From NCBI RefSeq assembly GCF_963678635.1, contig NC_087062.1, positions 83,600,012-83,664,011 on the forward strand: a DNA stretch of 64,000 nucleotides, given 5' to 3'. Shown one piece after another: positions 52,861 to 64,000 of the stretch. The DNA is from Symsagittifera roscoffensis. Taxonomy: Eukaryota; Xenacoelomorpha; Acoela; Convolutidae. The first letter of the stretch is position 1. Every line of letters begins with the position of its first letter. The notes below the pieces were generated by a model, which was not told the DNA's origin, made no database searches, and saw only the letters and a list, made by a program, of their open reading frames with translations. Made by a program: the position numbers and the translations under genes.

Positions 52861-53319
52861 CTACCTGCCTCTCTCTTGTGATAGTCGATACACCATCGCT
52901 TCCAGTTGCTTTTCAGTCGCAGCCAAATTCTTTCTTTCGTTGCTTGGTCCCCTCGATTTGCTAGTGGAGCTCGTGATGGTCAAGTCCATACCTCGGAACC
53001 ATAAGCTGGCTGTCAGGTGACTTATTATTGGGTGGTCACACCCTATAATCGGTCTGTCAATTTCGCACCCTCGTAAGCGGCGTCTTGTAGTTGCATCTCT
53101 TTTGGTTCCAGTAGCTTGTCTACTACCCTCAACTGCGCGGGAGTTGCCAATCTGATTCTGGCGATACTTGTTCGGTGCTTGGGGGGCTCCTGTCGATGGG
53201 AAAGATCCACTCAAGTATAGACACCTACTCGTACAAGTGCGCTGCAGGACTGAAGACGTTGCTGGTGGAGTATCTTTTGATGCAAAACCGACACATGACC
53301 AGTGAGGAGTAGAGCCCAA
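52861..53319 (-). pseudogene. B3: SGNH-like protein with the catalytic core deleted
   Basis: Only the C-terminal ~60 residues (HLTASLWFRGMDLTITSSTS...) and a short N-terminal piece remain. They are joined at 53051 where about 690 bp, including both SGNH-like blocks, are missing relative to B2. Confidence 0.7.
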
Positions 53320-53570
53320 AGACGAGAGGATGGAGGGAGGCGAATGGTGGTATCCCTCTACTGACCGATCTATGCCTGGCGATGGGGTCTGACCCAGTGG
53401 GAATGATCAGGGGACTAGACGAGGTCGTAACTTGTATCTACGGACCAGCGGTTACGTAAGCCTTTCCGGACCCTCTAGTGGCGGCATACCGCCATTTAGT
53501 AGTGCACGTGAGCTGAACTTTAGATGGGACGGCGCAGAACTGGTGTCGATAAGAGGTGCTGAGGGCTTGA

Positions 53571-54961
53571 ATGAGTAATACAGTGCTCTTTGGGAAGGTG
53601 AAAGATCCCGAGGTGGTAGTCTTTAACTTCCGGGGGCAATTGCAATGCAGGATGGGGGGAAAACGTGAAGGCCCCACTGAGACTTTTTCCAAGTTCTGGA
53701 ATCTAAATCCCCTAACGGCGAACGGACAAGAGATCCTGAGAATCGCCGCGTGGAAAAATAGCTTCGAGTTGATAAAAAGGGAGCTAGAGGCGACACTAGA
53801 GAAGGAAATTTTGCCCGCAACCATTCCTGAGTTTCCAACAGTCAGGAGAATGACCCTGGGGATGAATGCTCCCTGGTAGTCCCATCCCTGTTCGCAAGAG
53901 CTACGGTAGAGAGGTAGCAAGAGGAGTTCACCGATGGCTGGGACCCCTTGTTCATTGGGTATACAGCAGCGGTCTACTTCCACACCTGTGATATCAAGAT
54001 AAACTCATGGACGACTCAAGCGAAGAAAATGAGAGGTTAAATGCCTCCTAAATTCGATGTGCGGGAGATCTTGAGAACGCTCGATCAGGCGAACTTAGAG
54101 AACACAACACCGGTATGGGATGATGGCAGGATGATTGTGGAAGAAAGGCATGTCGCGCTGAAGGACGAGATGAAGTTTGCCACAAGAAAGTACCGGGCGC
54201 CTTACGGATTAGAACAGGTGGAAATGAAACAAGAAGGGAAAGAGCTGGATGCGGCAGGCTTGTTATATGTGGCTCTGACGGAATACAAGAAGCAGGACCC
54301 AGCGACACCATCACCCCTATCAGTAGGCACCCTTGGGGACGAGAGAAGCGGCCCCGTAGAAGACCGATATAGGAAGATACTTGAGAGAAGGCGAGCCGAG
54401 TCAGAAGAAGAAAGCATGGACGAAACTCTCAGTGAAACAGGAGAGGAAATTGAAGTGGGGAATACACCTGAGCGGAAACCAGCTGAGGAGGATTTCACCG
54501 CCCAGGAGCTACTGCAGGACCTGAGCGGAGATGATTGGGCGGACACTGCCACGCCACCTCTGACCTCATCACCTCGTACGAACCTGGAAATACCATTGAC
54601 AAGCGAGACTTCCAACATGGGGATGATACTCTTGAGTACAGAAGAGAGCCAGAAGAACACGTTTGAGGGGAACAAGAGCATGTTTCTAGGGACTCTGGAT
54701 GAGAAGGCTTGGCGGGATTTCTTGAGTGAATTTAATCATGAGACGAAGAGTGAGACCACGCTAGATAACTTCAAGGAAGAACTGTGGAACACAGTGGTCA
54801 AATTCGGGGAACCGGTAATGATGGGCACCAGGCTGGATGAAAAAGCAAGAAAGGAGTTGCTGAGCAAGATGGTCAAGTTAAGGGAGACGCGACAGAAGAC
54901 CAAGGATGTTGAATGTAAAGACGGCTCTACTCTGAAGAAAAAAAAACTGATGATAAAGTAA
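53571..54961 (+). pseudogene. B3: main frame part 1, first copy (broken)
   Basis: Corresponds to 46567-47946. A base loss near 53870 (GAATGCTCC against GAATAGCTCC) ends the first piece at 53879, and stops occur at about 53916 and 54038. The second piece, 54041-54961, is open to an A9 run that shifts its end relative to B1 and B2 (A8). Confidence 0.6.
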
Positions 54962-55154
54962 CTAAAGTTAAGGGGGAGGACGAGATTAAGACTAGTAAAA
55001 TGATTAAAAGTACTAATATCCTTAAGGCTCGAGCAGGGGGAGGCAAGAGTTGGAAGGGTCGGACCGGGACAGAGAAAACGAATCAGTGATGATAGTGACG
55101 ACACCCCCAAGCAAAGATATGAAATCTCGAAAGAGGAATTAGGAGATAGAGGAG

Positions 55155-56294
55155 TTGAGCAGCCCGTCGGTGAATGCTGTCTCTGAGAAGAACTTGAGGG
55201 AGACTGTCCCCAAGATCCTAACGCGGTGGAAGATTGCAGCCTACAAGAATAGCTCCGAACCAAGGAGGCTAGCCGAAGTAGTGGAAGAGATAGAGGTCTC
55301 GACAAGTCTGGTAATAGAGGTCTCGATAAGAGCTACGGTTGAGAGGCAGCAAGAGGAGTTCACCGATGGCTGGGACCCCTTGTTCATTGAGTATACAGCA
55401 GCGGTCTACTTCCACACCTGTGATATCAAGATAAACTCATGGACGACTCAAGCGAAGAAAATGAGAGGTTCAATGCCTCCAAAGTTCGAGGTGCGGGAGA
55501 TCTTGAGAACGCTCGATCAGGCGAACTTGGAGAACACATCACCGGTATGGGATGAAGGAAGGATGATCGTGGAAGAAAGGCACGTCGCGCTGAAGGACGA
55601 GATGAAGTTTGCCACAAGAAAGTACCGGGCGCCTTACGGATTAGAACAGGTGGAAATGAAACAAGAAGGGAAAGAACTGGATGCGGCAGGCTTGTTATAT
55701 GTGGCTCTGACGGAATACAAGAAGCAGGACCCAGCGACACCATCACCCCTATCAGTAGGCACCCTTGGGGACGAGAGAAGCGGCCCCGTAGAAGACCGAT
55801 ATAGGAAGATACTTGAGAGAAGGCGAGCCGAGTCAGAAGAAGAAAGCATGGACGAAACTCTCAGTGAAACAGGAGAGGAAATTGAAGTGGGGAATACACC
55901 TGAGCGGAAACCAGCTGAGGAGGATTTCACCGCCCAGGAGCTACTACAGGACCTGAGCGGAGATGATTGGGCGGACACTGCCACGCCACCTCTGACCTCA
56001 TCACCTCGTACGAACCTGGAAATACCATTGACAAGCGAGACTTCCAACATGGGGATGATACTCTTGAGTACAGAAGAGAGCCAGAAGAACACGTTTGAGG
56101 GGAACAAGAGCATGTTTCTAGGGACTCTGGATGAGAAGGCTTGGCGGGATTTCTTGAGCGAATTCAATCATGAGACGAAGAGTGAGACCACGCTAGATAA
56201 CTTCAAGGAAAAACTGTGGAACACAGTGGTCAAATTCGGGGAACCGGTGTTGATGGGCACCAGGCTGGATGAAAAGCAAGAAAGGAGTTGCTGA
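55155..56294 (+). pseudogene. B3: chimeric frame at the internal duplication (379 codons)
   Basis: It starts in the SPSVNAVSEKNLRETV region, then at about 55325 jumps back to RATVERQQEEFTDGW, the middle of part 1, creating a fused frame that is a by-product of the tandem duplication. A one-base loss in GATGAAAAGCAAG (B2: GATGAAAAAGCAAG) ends it at 56294. Confidence 0.7.
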
Positions 56295-56480
56295 GCAAGA
56301 TGGTCAAGTTAAGGGAGACGCGACAGAAGACCAAGGATGTTGAATGTAAAGACGGCTCTACTCTGAAGAAAAAAAAACTGATGATAAAGTAATTAAAGTT
56401 AAGGGGGAGGACGAGATTAAGACTAGTAAAATGATTAAAAGTACTAATATCCTTAAGGCTCGAGCAGGGGGAGGCAAGAG

Positions 56481-57341
56481 TTGGAAGGGTCGGACCGGGA
56501 CAGAGAGAACGAATCAGTGATGATAGTGACGACACCCCCAAGCAAAGATATGAAATCTCGAAAGAGGAATTGGGAGATAGAGGAGTTGAGCAGCCCGTCG
56601 GTGAATGCTGTCTCTGAGAAGAACTTGAGGGAGACTGTCCCCATGATCCTAGCGCGGTGGAAGATTGCAGCCTACAAGAATAGCTCCGAACCAAGGAGGC
56701 TAGCCGAAGTAGTGGAAGAGATAGAGGTCTCGACAAGTCTGGTAACGGAAGAAGGTTTCAGAAATCAGAAGGCAGGCTCGAAAAAGGGTTCGACGAATGG
56801 ACAAACAGGGGAAGTGGATGTTGGCAAAGAATTGATCTCGAGCGAATATCAGGCTATTGGCAAACAAGTGACCAACGACCCTCTTGAAAAGAATGCGACA
56901 AGGAATACGGCTCGATTTTGGTGGGTGGCCCAAGAGACTATGAAGGAATTGGAGGACTGTCTGAAGAAGCTCGATCATGGAGTGTCCCGCAAGCGTCGCA
57001 ATTGGGCTACTCAACAAAAAGCCGAAGTCAACAAGTTAGAATTGGGAAATCAGCTAAAGCGGACTTGGCAGAGCTTGTTGCGGGATTACTTTGAGGAGGC
57101 GATGAGAATGCCTTCGTCAGCATTGCCTCTGATGGCAAATCACTTCGTTAGAACAGCGGGACAGCTGATGTTCGCGTGGAGCCTAGTGGGAATAGAATTG
57201 GAGGTATTGATTTCACGTGACAGATTGAAATTGGGCAACAAAAGCCTAGAAGTCTATCAAATGCTGGTACAACATGTCGCGAGAGATAATTCCGGTTTGA
57301 GTCTGGTGAGAAGAAAAAATGCCACTTGTTTTCTGAGGTGA
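56481..57341 (+). pseudogene. B3: main frame part 2 (286 codons)
   Basis: Same product as 48046-48864. The extra base in CTGGTACAACATG keeps the frame open past the B2 break, and it stops at 57341 at a TGA where B2 has TGG (TTTTCTGAGGTGAATAATG against GAGGTGGATAAGG). B2 and B3 therefore carry different lesions at neighbouring sites. Confidence 0.6.
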
Positions 57342-57344
57342 ATA

Positions 57345-58673
57345 ATGTCCGTGATGACTAATAGTACCGTCCAAGCGTGTCATCAGAAGGCCATGGGGAG
57401 CAAAACCATGGAGAGAAGAGTCTCCACCGTCATACTGAACGTGTACCAGAGTACGGGGATCGAGAAGAAAGATGAATCGAGGCAATCTCTAGAGAACCAT
57501 GGGAAACTTGATGAGATACGAAGACTCCACATCAGGAAATTTGAAGAGGGGCATGTTGTGCATCGCAACTTGGCCTTGGCTGAGGATTATTCGAGACCCA
57601 ATAAAAAGGGAGAATATCCATACGTGTCTGGAGTGTTCGGAATAGCGTACAATCCTTTCTTGAATTCAGAGGCCGGTAGCGCTCACAGGAATCACGAGGT
57701 GACGGAGCTGTTTAAGTTTTGGACGGAGAAGACAATCGCAATCGATTCAATGGAGAGGGAGAAACCGAGCCTAGGCCTGCTACTTGAGGCGACACCCAAG
57801 GTGATAAGCGTGCCGCGCTCGAGCAAAAGAGTGGAATTGAGGATGGGGAATGGAAATGGCATGTTGACTACGAATTTAGGAACGGTTTGGAAATTGCTGA
57901 GACCCTCCTGGTGTCCACATCCCCATGCGAGCTTGATTGAAGAGGTCACGGAACGAGTGAGGCTAACACCAACAAAAGATGAGGATCTGGAAACTTTGGA
58001 CGTAATACACAAATTGATCCTACCACAGAGTAAAAAGTCGGGAGAAGCAACGAGTAAGCTGGGATCAGTAAAGAAGTTGGAACCTGGCAGCTATCTTGAC
58101 TTGACGTGTGGAGGTGGAAGGCACACCTGTGATGGGCGATCAAGTGTCAAAATACAATCTTTCCAGAGAGAAGACCTAGTCGCTTGGTTTGGTGAAATAA
58201 CAGAAAGAGAGAAGAGCGAGGTGCAGATAATGGCTGAGTGCTATACGAACACTACAGTGAATATAGCAACGGCGCTGGGGTTCTTCTCTAGAATGTGTAG
58301 TCTGCAATCACTGGAGATGCTGGAGTCTGAACACCATTTGGTGAGTCCGTTAAGCGTGGAGTCGTGGCCGGGGGCGTTGCAAACCACCCAGAAACATATC
58401 AGAGGGTGGAAAATTGGTCTAGAGGCGGAGATGGGATTTCCCGTGAGCGAAGCTTATGGCCTGCCTGTAGTCCTTGGTGGGATCAGTAATGGCCAACCTA
58501 TGTGGGAGCCATTATCCATTGCACATGGCAATGGTGGAGGTATCCAGCCAAAGGATACTAGTGGATTAGGCTTTCTCGGTACCCAAGTGCGTACGACTGG
58601 CTCGAATTCCGCAACATTCACACAGGCTGTTGAGGAAGATCCTGGGAACGGTGCCAAGGGCACAAAGAGATGA
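57345..58673 (+). pseudogene. B3: main frame part 3 (442 codons)
   Basis: Almost identical to 48861-50237, with scattered substitutions (for example MGIAYN to FGIAYN). The frame is open throughout. Confidence 0.6.
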
Positions 58674-59259
58674 CTTGAGTGAGATCTGGGGAGCAGAACT
58701 CTTGAGCTTAGGAGAGGAAATCACGAGTGATTTTGAGAGACAGAATGCCATCGGGAAGCCGATGAGTAGTGTCCCAGCGCCGGAGGAAAATGATATGACG
58801 CACAAGAAAATGGTGGAACTAGAGCCTCTGCTGGAAGCCTCGGGAGAACGTAATCTCCGAAGCATAGAGATTACACATGGGGAATGCCCATGCCATTGCT
58901 TGGCGCAGACAGTGTGGTACCCGGAGCATCCAAACCTTTGTTTAGTGTGGGATGTAGAAGAAATTCGGTCAATCGGGTTACCCGATCATCAGCAGAAGAA
59001 GACCATCTTGGTATTAAGTACGATGTTGGCGTTGCGATGGATCGAGGAAAATGTAACGAAATATAGGGAATCGAAGACACCCACGGCGGAATCGATATAC
59101 GCTATAGATTACAGCAGGAGAATTGAGTTGTTTGAGACTGCATGCAAGGTATTTGCCATACCAATGAAAGTCAGGCATGTATGGAGCCGCATAAGGTTCT
59201 TTTCGTGGTTTCGAGCGACGTTGACATCTTTTTGTACATGGCGACGAAAGATCACATGA
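58630..59259 (+). pseudogene. B3: main frame part 4 (209 codons)
   Basis: Same as 50170-50823, with the same 44-68 bp overlap into the previous frame. The C-terminal continuation in another frame runs to the TAG at about 59530. Confidence 0.6.
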
Positions 59260-60105
59260 AGAAATATCAGAAGAAATATCGACAGTTCCTGGCAGAAATA
59301 GGACCTTCCTGGCCTTCAAGGAACCTCTGCTGACCCATCGAAATGCGATCACGGCATGTTGGAAAAGAGTCGGTAGGGTGTCTAGAGATAATACCAAAGC
59401 AAGAGAATTGATACTGGAGGTGGACCTGGCGAAGAACGTGAGCTTGAGCCTGCACAATTTCTTTCGCTTGAACAGGGAATTGAAAGTGAAAGGTTTACCG
59501 AATCAAGCAATGAGGTTGCAGGAGCAGTAGGATTGGATGCGATTCTTCGAGCAATTGAAAGCATGGGAAGAAACCGTGATCAGCTCTGATGATGAGGAAG
59601 CGCTGCTAAGGCAGATCACGGTATCAAATTCATCGGGTCCTAGCACTTCGAAGGCTAGGAATACAAAGTGAGCAGAGAGCTCAATGTGGGTTTCTTGAGT
59701 CTTGAGAGGGAAAGGAGGGGGCTCGAGTAAAAACTCGGATGAAATCCGAAGGTCAGGAAAAAGAAATTTTAACGAAACAAAGTATTGTTATTAATATGCA
59801 ATAATTATTATATAAATCAAAGTGTTGCATGACAATTTCCTGATTGGATAGGACAAAAGAAATTTTAATCATAAGCTTCAAAAGCAGAGATTTAAGGTGC
59901 AGGTATATGAAAATTTTGATTGCTGTTCAGCGATACTTTGACAATTTTATATGGTTGTGAATTTTGGGGTGTAGATAAACTTAAGTCTGCTGCAAACTTA
60001 TGTAAATGACCACTGTCACTATATCTTGAGCAACACTCGGTGTTCTGGGGACTCACTGGCAGGGGCAACACGCGATGAGGCAATCGATCTTGAGTCCGGC
60101 GAGTA

Positions 60106-60724
60106 TGTGCCAGTCAGTCATATTTGGAAATTTGACCTTGAGGAATACGAACTACGTAATTTTGGGATAAAATTTAATTTTTTAAAAATTCGAATTGAGC
60201 CTGCCATGCTCAATTTTCTCGGGAAAACTGAAAATCTCAGAAATACAAAATAAGAACGAACGGACAACAATCGCGGGAAAGTGGTCAATTTAGGCAGCGG
60301 GAAATTGCTATTCGCAATTTTCGACATCTAAATAATACGAGAGTAGAGCTGTCCTATCTTGATACAGAAAACAAAGAACATCGAAATTCAGTTGAACCAG
60401 AGTGAACCATCGCTGGAAAGGTGGACAACCGAGGTGTCCCATGGTCCAGAACCAAAACTCCATTCTTGAGATAAAACTTGTTCGATTAGAACTTACTGAA
60501 CCAAACTTAATTCCCCAATTCTCAAGATATTTTTTCTTGTGGTATTTTGGTAATGGCCTTTAAGCTGTAACGGGTTTTTAGTCTCATGTCGCAAGTGAAC
60601 CGAATTGGCTCCGACCGTTCGAGGTAGAAAAACACAAGAGATAGTGTCCCTGACTCTTGAGCCAATGGTTATAGGTCCTATTCTTCTTTAACCTCATATG
60701 TGACCGAAGTAGGCGACTGTTACA
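60106..60724 (+). repeat. LTR-like direct repeat, 3' copy
   Basis: It starts TGTGCCAGT and ends GACTGTTACA like the 5' copy, and lacks about 250 internal bases present at 39113-39372. It closes the B array. Confidence 0.7.
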
Positions 60725-60729
60725 AACTT

Positions 60730-60930
60730 TAAAATTGAAGTTATATTACAATGTCTTTTCTATTCTGGAATTTTACTTGTTATTGGTCCTCAATATTAAA
60801 ATGAAGTAATTCCGTGGTAAACAAGAACAATGAAGCAGTCGCCTTCTTCAAGAGATTTTCAAGCTTTCTTAATATCATCACAAAGCGAAACTTTCTCCCA
60901 GTTGATTGTAAACAATCATGCCGGCTGAAA
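60730..60930 (+). repeat. Dispersed repeat, inverted copy of 36061-36250
   Basis: See the entry at 36061. It begins directly behind the 3' LTR-like repeat. Confidence 0.65.
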
Positions 60931-61237
60931 AAATTCATAAAAAGTAATTGTTCCTATAAACGCAAACAAAATCACATCAAAAATTCAAAATTGCAGTAAA
61001 TGGAATGAACTAAAATTTTTGTCACTTTATTTCGCTTTTTCAGTTGTTGCTTAAAAAAATGGTTACGTGTCATGCACGCTCAAATCGAAAATTTAAATAA
61101 AATCTTGTCAGTCCAAACTGACCCTTCCCAGTTTGTTCATTTTGGTAAATTAAATAAGACCGTTAATCGTAAAAATCAACACGTTGTACGCCAAAACTGC
61201 TCTAGGTAAATTTCGTTGGTGACGTAAGTTTTCGGGG
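60931..61237. other. Non-coding stretch
   Basis: No gene. A short segment near 61035-61110 (TTTTTCAGTTGTTGC ... CACGCTCAA) loosely resembles 38190-38275, so it may belong to the same repeat family. Confidence 0.45.
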
Positions 61238-61558
61238 TCATTCTTGTCGAATAGTACAGTTCGATTCCACACTTCTGGCCCAAGCAGAGCTGCAAATTTT
61301 TTTCCCGATATTTTTAAGCTCTGATTTTATACATTGGTGGATTGTTCCACCATTTATTTGTATCAGAACCTCACCCTTGCCAATAGGCCTTACCCGTGGA
61401 TTTTTGTCCAGAGGCAGGTCAATGCGATTTTTTGTCGCCTCCGGTTTATTCGACTGGGCGATATGATGAAGGACAAGTGAAGAAACTTCAGTTACCATGA
61501 TAATTTCCATTAAGCCGCACGAAGAATTGTTTTCAAAGTTTCTTTTGTTTTCATCCAC
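61238..61558 (-). pseudogene. Reverse-transcriptase-like fragment
   Basis: The 106-codon frame contains DLPLDKNPRVRPIGKGEVL. The block NPxVRPIGxGEVL is a hallmark of one RT family in animal retroelements, where it is usually followed by RRIIGK. Here that place reads IQINGGTI, so the motif has decayed. Residues before and after keep the spacing of the family. Neither the palm catalytic box nor the rest of the enzyme is present in the flanks, so this is a relic. Confidence 0.55.
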
Positions 61559-64000
61559 TTGAAGTACTTAAAGTACATTTCAAGTCGTCTGGTGGGAACA
61601 CATTCCTAAACGAGTACCGATATTTCTCTTCTTGGTACGCTGCCGGGGTTGAGACGGCTATGCCTCCCGGAGTCAGTCTTTATATTTGTATATCGTTTTC
61701 TATTTCAAAAATAATTAATTGCTTTTTTTAGCTATATGATGAAGCTCAAATTCATCAAGGTAAAAAACTAATAATAGTTTTTCAAATTCAATCAAAATAG
61801 TGTTTTGTTTATGTGATTCAGATCAATGATTGCCAAATTTTTGCTCGTTGTCTGAAATATTAGCTGAAGTTCTGATATTAGCCTAGCTTAAAAATAATAT
61901 CCAAAATTCTGATTTTATAATTCTAAATTTTACTTTCAGTTCAATTCAGTGAACAAAATTTAGCAAAGAATCAAATTGTAAAAGAAAGCAATGAGTGTTT
62001 GCTGTGTTGTTGACTTCGCACTTCTCATATTCTTAAATTTTTCGAGTTCCAAATGAATGGTTTTAGAATTTGGTGCCCAAGAATGTCACAGGAGTTTGCC
62101 GCCCTAGATGCTTCTCAGTGTCAACAAAAGCCGAGGAGCTTGCAGTCGGAGGGCTCAATTTTGGTTTGTTTCTTTAACTTATGTTGAATCTGAAAGTGAA
62201 ATTAACAATGCATTTTATTGGTGAAATGGGACATGACCAAGTTTTTCTTTTCATTGCTATTGCCGGCTTTTCTTTGCGATTGCCGGCTTAAAGTTTTTAT
62301 TTCTAGAAAAAGAACAATGTGATTTATCACAGCGACAGATATGGCTATCTAGAGCTTTTATAATACACTTGTGAGCTAAAAGCTCTCTATACTATGGTAG
62401 CAGAAATATGACTTAGGAAGAAAAGTGAAACCATTTACGATTGTTACGGCTGTGACATTTTTGGATGTCATTAGATATGATTTCAATTATTTCCAGCCAA
62501 TTAAAGTTTATTCTTTTATACTGGTTTTCAATTAGGTTAATTTCATTAAGTTTCAATGAACTATTAGAAGCCTCTTATTTAAGTCGTGTACGTTTTGTCC
62601 TCGCGATCTTTTAAAAGTTTTCTAATGTTAATTCAGTTGCTAAGTGTTGGGCTAAATACGCTCTCCAGTGGCAAACGAGGAAAAAGTTGCCAATGAAGTT
62701 TACTTTCAAAAGTGAATTTCGATTATCAGATTTCTCAGCAGGATAAATTAAATTACCCATGGAGCAGTTTTTTTTCCAAATATGCTAGTTTTGTCACAAG
62801 TGTCACTCATAAAAGATTCCTGAAATTGAAAGAATTGATATATTTTGTCTTAGAACTTAAATAAGTTGAAAATTCTTCAGGGAAAAGTCAATCATTTTTT
62901 TGTTCCCTTGAGTTCATACCTCTTCAATGGTCTGTTGGCAATATTTTCCCTTGTTGTAGCTTCGAAGTTTTTTATTGATCTATTGTTTAAATGAAACTCT
63001 AATCCAGTATTGTCGTTTTAGTTAACGCAAAACACTAGCCAGTTATAAACCGAGGAACACGTGCTATCAGACTGCTAATAATGTGCAGCAAAAGTGCAAC
63101 CTAAAGAAAAAGTGTTTTTTTTTCGTTGGATAATTTTTAGTTAGTCGAAAAACATTGTTGGTTCAACGAACGGCAGCCAAGTTTTGTCGGCTTATTTTAC
63201 GCTACGTAATTTTTAATGCTTATTCTATGGCAACAACGCTGCCTCTTTTCTCCAAAAAACTCAGTATTTTAAGACTGCTGGCAACTATGACAATCTGGCG
63301 GCTTAAATTGAATTTACTTAAGAAATTTAACCTCAGAAGTTTTTAAGAGTAATGATTGTAGTGACTCTTAAGAGGTCTAGGTGATTTTTTAGCTTAACCG
63401 GTCTGTCTACCTACTACACCTTCTAAATTGTTAGTTCTGGCAGTTGACTCAGAATTTTTAATGAAGTTTTGTTACGATAATACTTAGCAAGGTGTTCCGA
63501 CTTTTTCACAAGACGATCTTCACAAGTTTCATTGAGCGAAGTGAAGACACTTATATAGGCCATTGATTTGTATAAAAATTTTGCGATTTTTTCAAATTCA
63601 TTTGCTATATAACGCTCCTAAATGACGGATTATTAAGAGTAATGAACGTAGTGAAGACTCTTATATAAGTCTTGCTGATTTTTTTTTATCAGGAAAAAGT
63701 TTTAAATTATTGACGCACTTAGGTATAATGCACTTTTTGTGTTCAATTAAAATTCATCTGCTGAAAGTGACTTAAATGGCACTCTCCAAATACGAACGTG
63801 GAAATGGCGTAAAAAAACGTGAACGATTAGTTTTGAAAATGGAATATAAATTTTAAGATTTCCAGCGGAATAAAAATTTTACCCGATGATCGAGTTTTCT
63901 CTAGTTTAGTTAATGTTAACAAAAAAGTGCCAATCATAAATTGTTCTAGAAATTCAAAAAGCTTAAAGGGCATCCATTTTTTTCTTTGAAATTCGAAAGT
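61559..64000. other. Non-coding 3' part of the window
   Basis: AT-rich sequence with no supported gene. A motif AAGAGTAATGAACGTAGTGAAGACTCTTATATAAG-like occurs three times (near 63346, 63525 and 63640), each with AAGAGT/ACTCTT ends able to pair. The 63-codon frame at 63155-63346 has no similarity I recognise. Confidence 0.5.

Larger units (their letters stand above)
52097..60105. repeat. Element X unit B3 (rearranged copy)
   Basis: It is parallel to B2 from about 44388 to 51668 with two large changes: a ~690-bp deletion at 53051 that removes most of the SGNH-like domain, and a 1432-bp internal tandem duplication (about 53899-55330 and 55331-56760). The 3' ends of B2 and B3 are nearly identical. 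Confidence 0.88.

Noticed and set aside
38694-60724. A complete autonomous LTR retrotransposon
   Set aside because: LTR-like repeats are present, but I found no reverse transcriptase, RNase H or integrase motif, no target duplication and no clear primer-binding site, so autonomy is not supported.
61610-61680. tRNA-like GC-rich stretch
   Set aside because: No cloverleaf with a proper T-arm and acceptor stem can be drawn from the sequence.

Overview
This is a window of an animal (metazoan) nuclear genome, probably an invertebrate. It is AT-rich, has GT-AG spliceosomal introns, long non-coding stretches, minisatellites and several classes of eukaryotic mobile DNA. Nothing in it fixes the phylum.

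Layout. (1) 0.35-1.54 kb: a ~30-bp minisatellite. (2) 2.2-24.9 kb: a small R-SNARE (VAMP/synaptobrevin-like) gene on the + strand with two coding exons (2676-2747 and 24666-24884, 96 aa in total). (3) Inside its 21.9-kb intron lies a nearly complete 18.3-kb Polinton/Maverick element (5825-24135). It starts AGTAGT and ends ACTACT, has ~232-bp terminal inverted repeats, and is flanked by a perfect 6-bp target duplication GGCGCG. It carries a spliced protein-primed DNA polymerase B, integrase, packaging ATPase, adenovirus-type protease, major and minor capsid proteins, a basic virion-type protein, a small membrane protein and several unassigned genes. From 23.6 down to 15.5 kb the minus-strand genes form one chain of touching or overlapping frames. 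A 3.7-kb module (11712-15425), bounded by an inverted repeat with an 81-bp perfect core, sits between the polymerase and the capsid block. It holds the only + strand genes of the element, a PC4-like protein and a protein with an HUH-like motif.

(4) 25.8-35.7 kb: an old, stop-riddled copy of a large element, here called element X. It has a retrotransposon-type Gag (coiled coil, capsid, zinc knuckle), two SGNH-hydrolase-like domains, and about 6 kb of further + strand coding sequence with no recognisable domain. I see no reverse transcriptase in it. (5) 36.0-38.6 kb: dispersed and inverted non-coding repeats. (6) 38.7-60.7 kb: a composite array of three younger copies of a second element-X lineage (B1, B2, B3), bounded by LTR-like direct repeats. 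B1 and B2 are a ~3.95-kb tandem duplication. B3 carries a deletion of the SGNH domain and an internal 1.43-kb tandem duplication. In all three, a ~1.6-kb segment containing the second SGNH domain is inverted relative to copy A, with a shared short inverted repeat at the joints. (7) 61.2-61.6 kb: a decayed reverse-transcriptase-like fragment, then non-coding sequence to the end.

The VAMP gene is the only clear host gene. The Polinton looks recent (intact target duplication, almost identical outer TIRs, most frames open). Its one obvious coding break is a frame change in the polymerase at a run that happens to be a canonical -1 slippery heptamer. The least explained material is element X: large, multi-copy, Gag-linked, SGNH-containing and apparently without its own polymerase.
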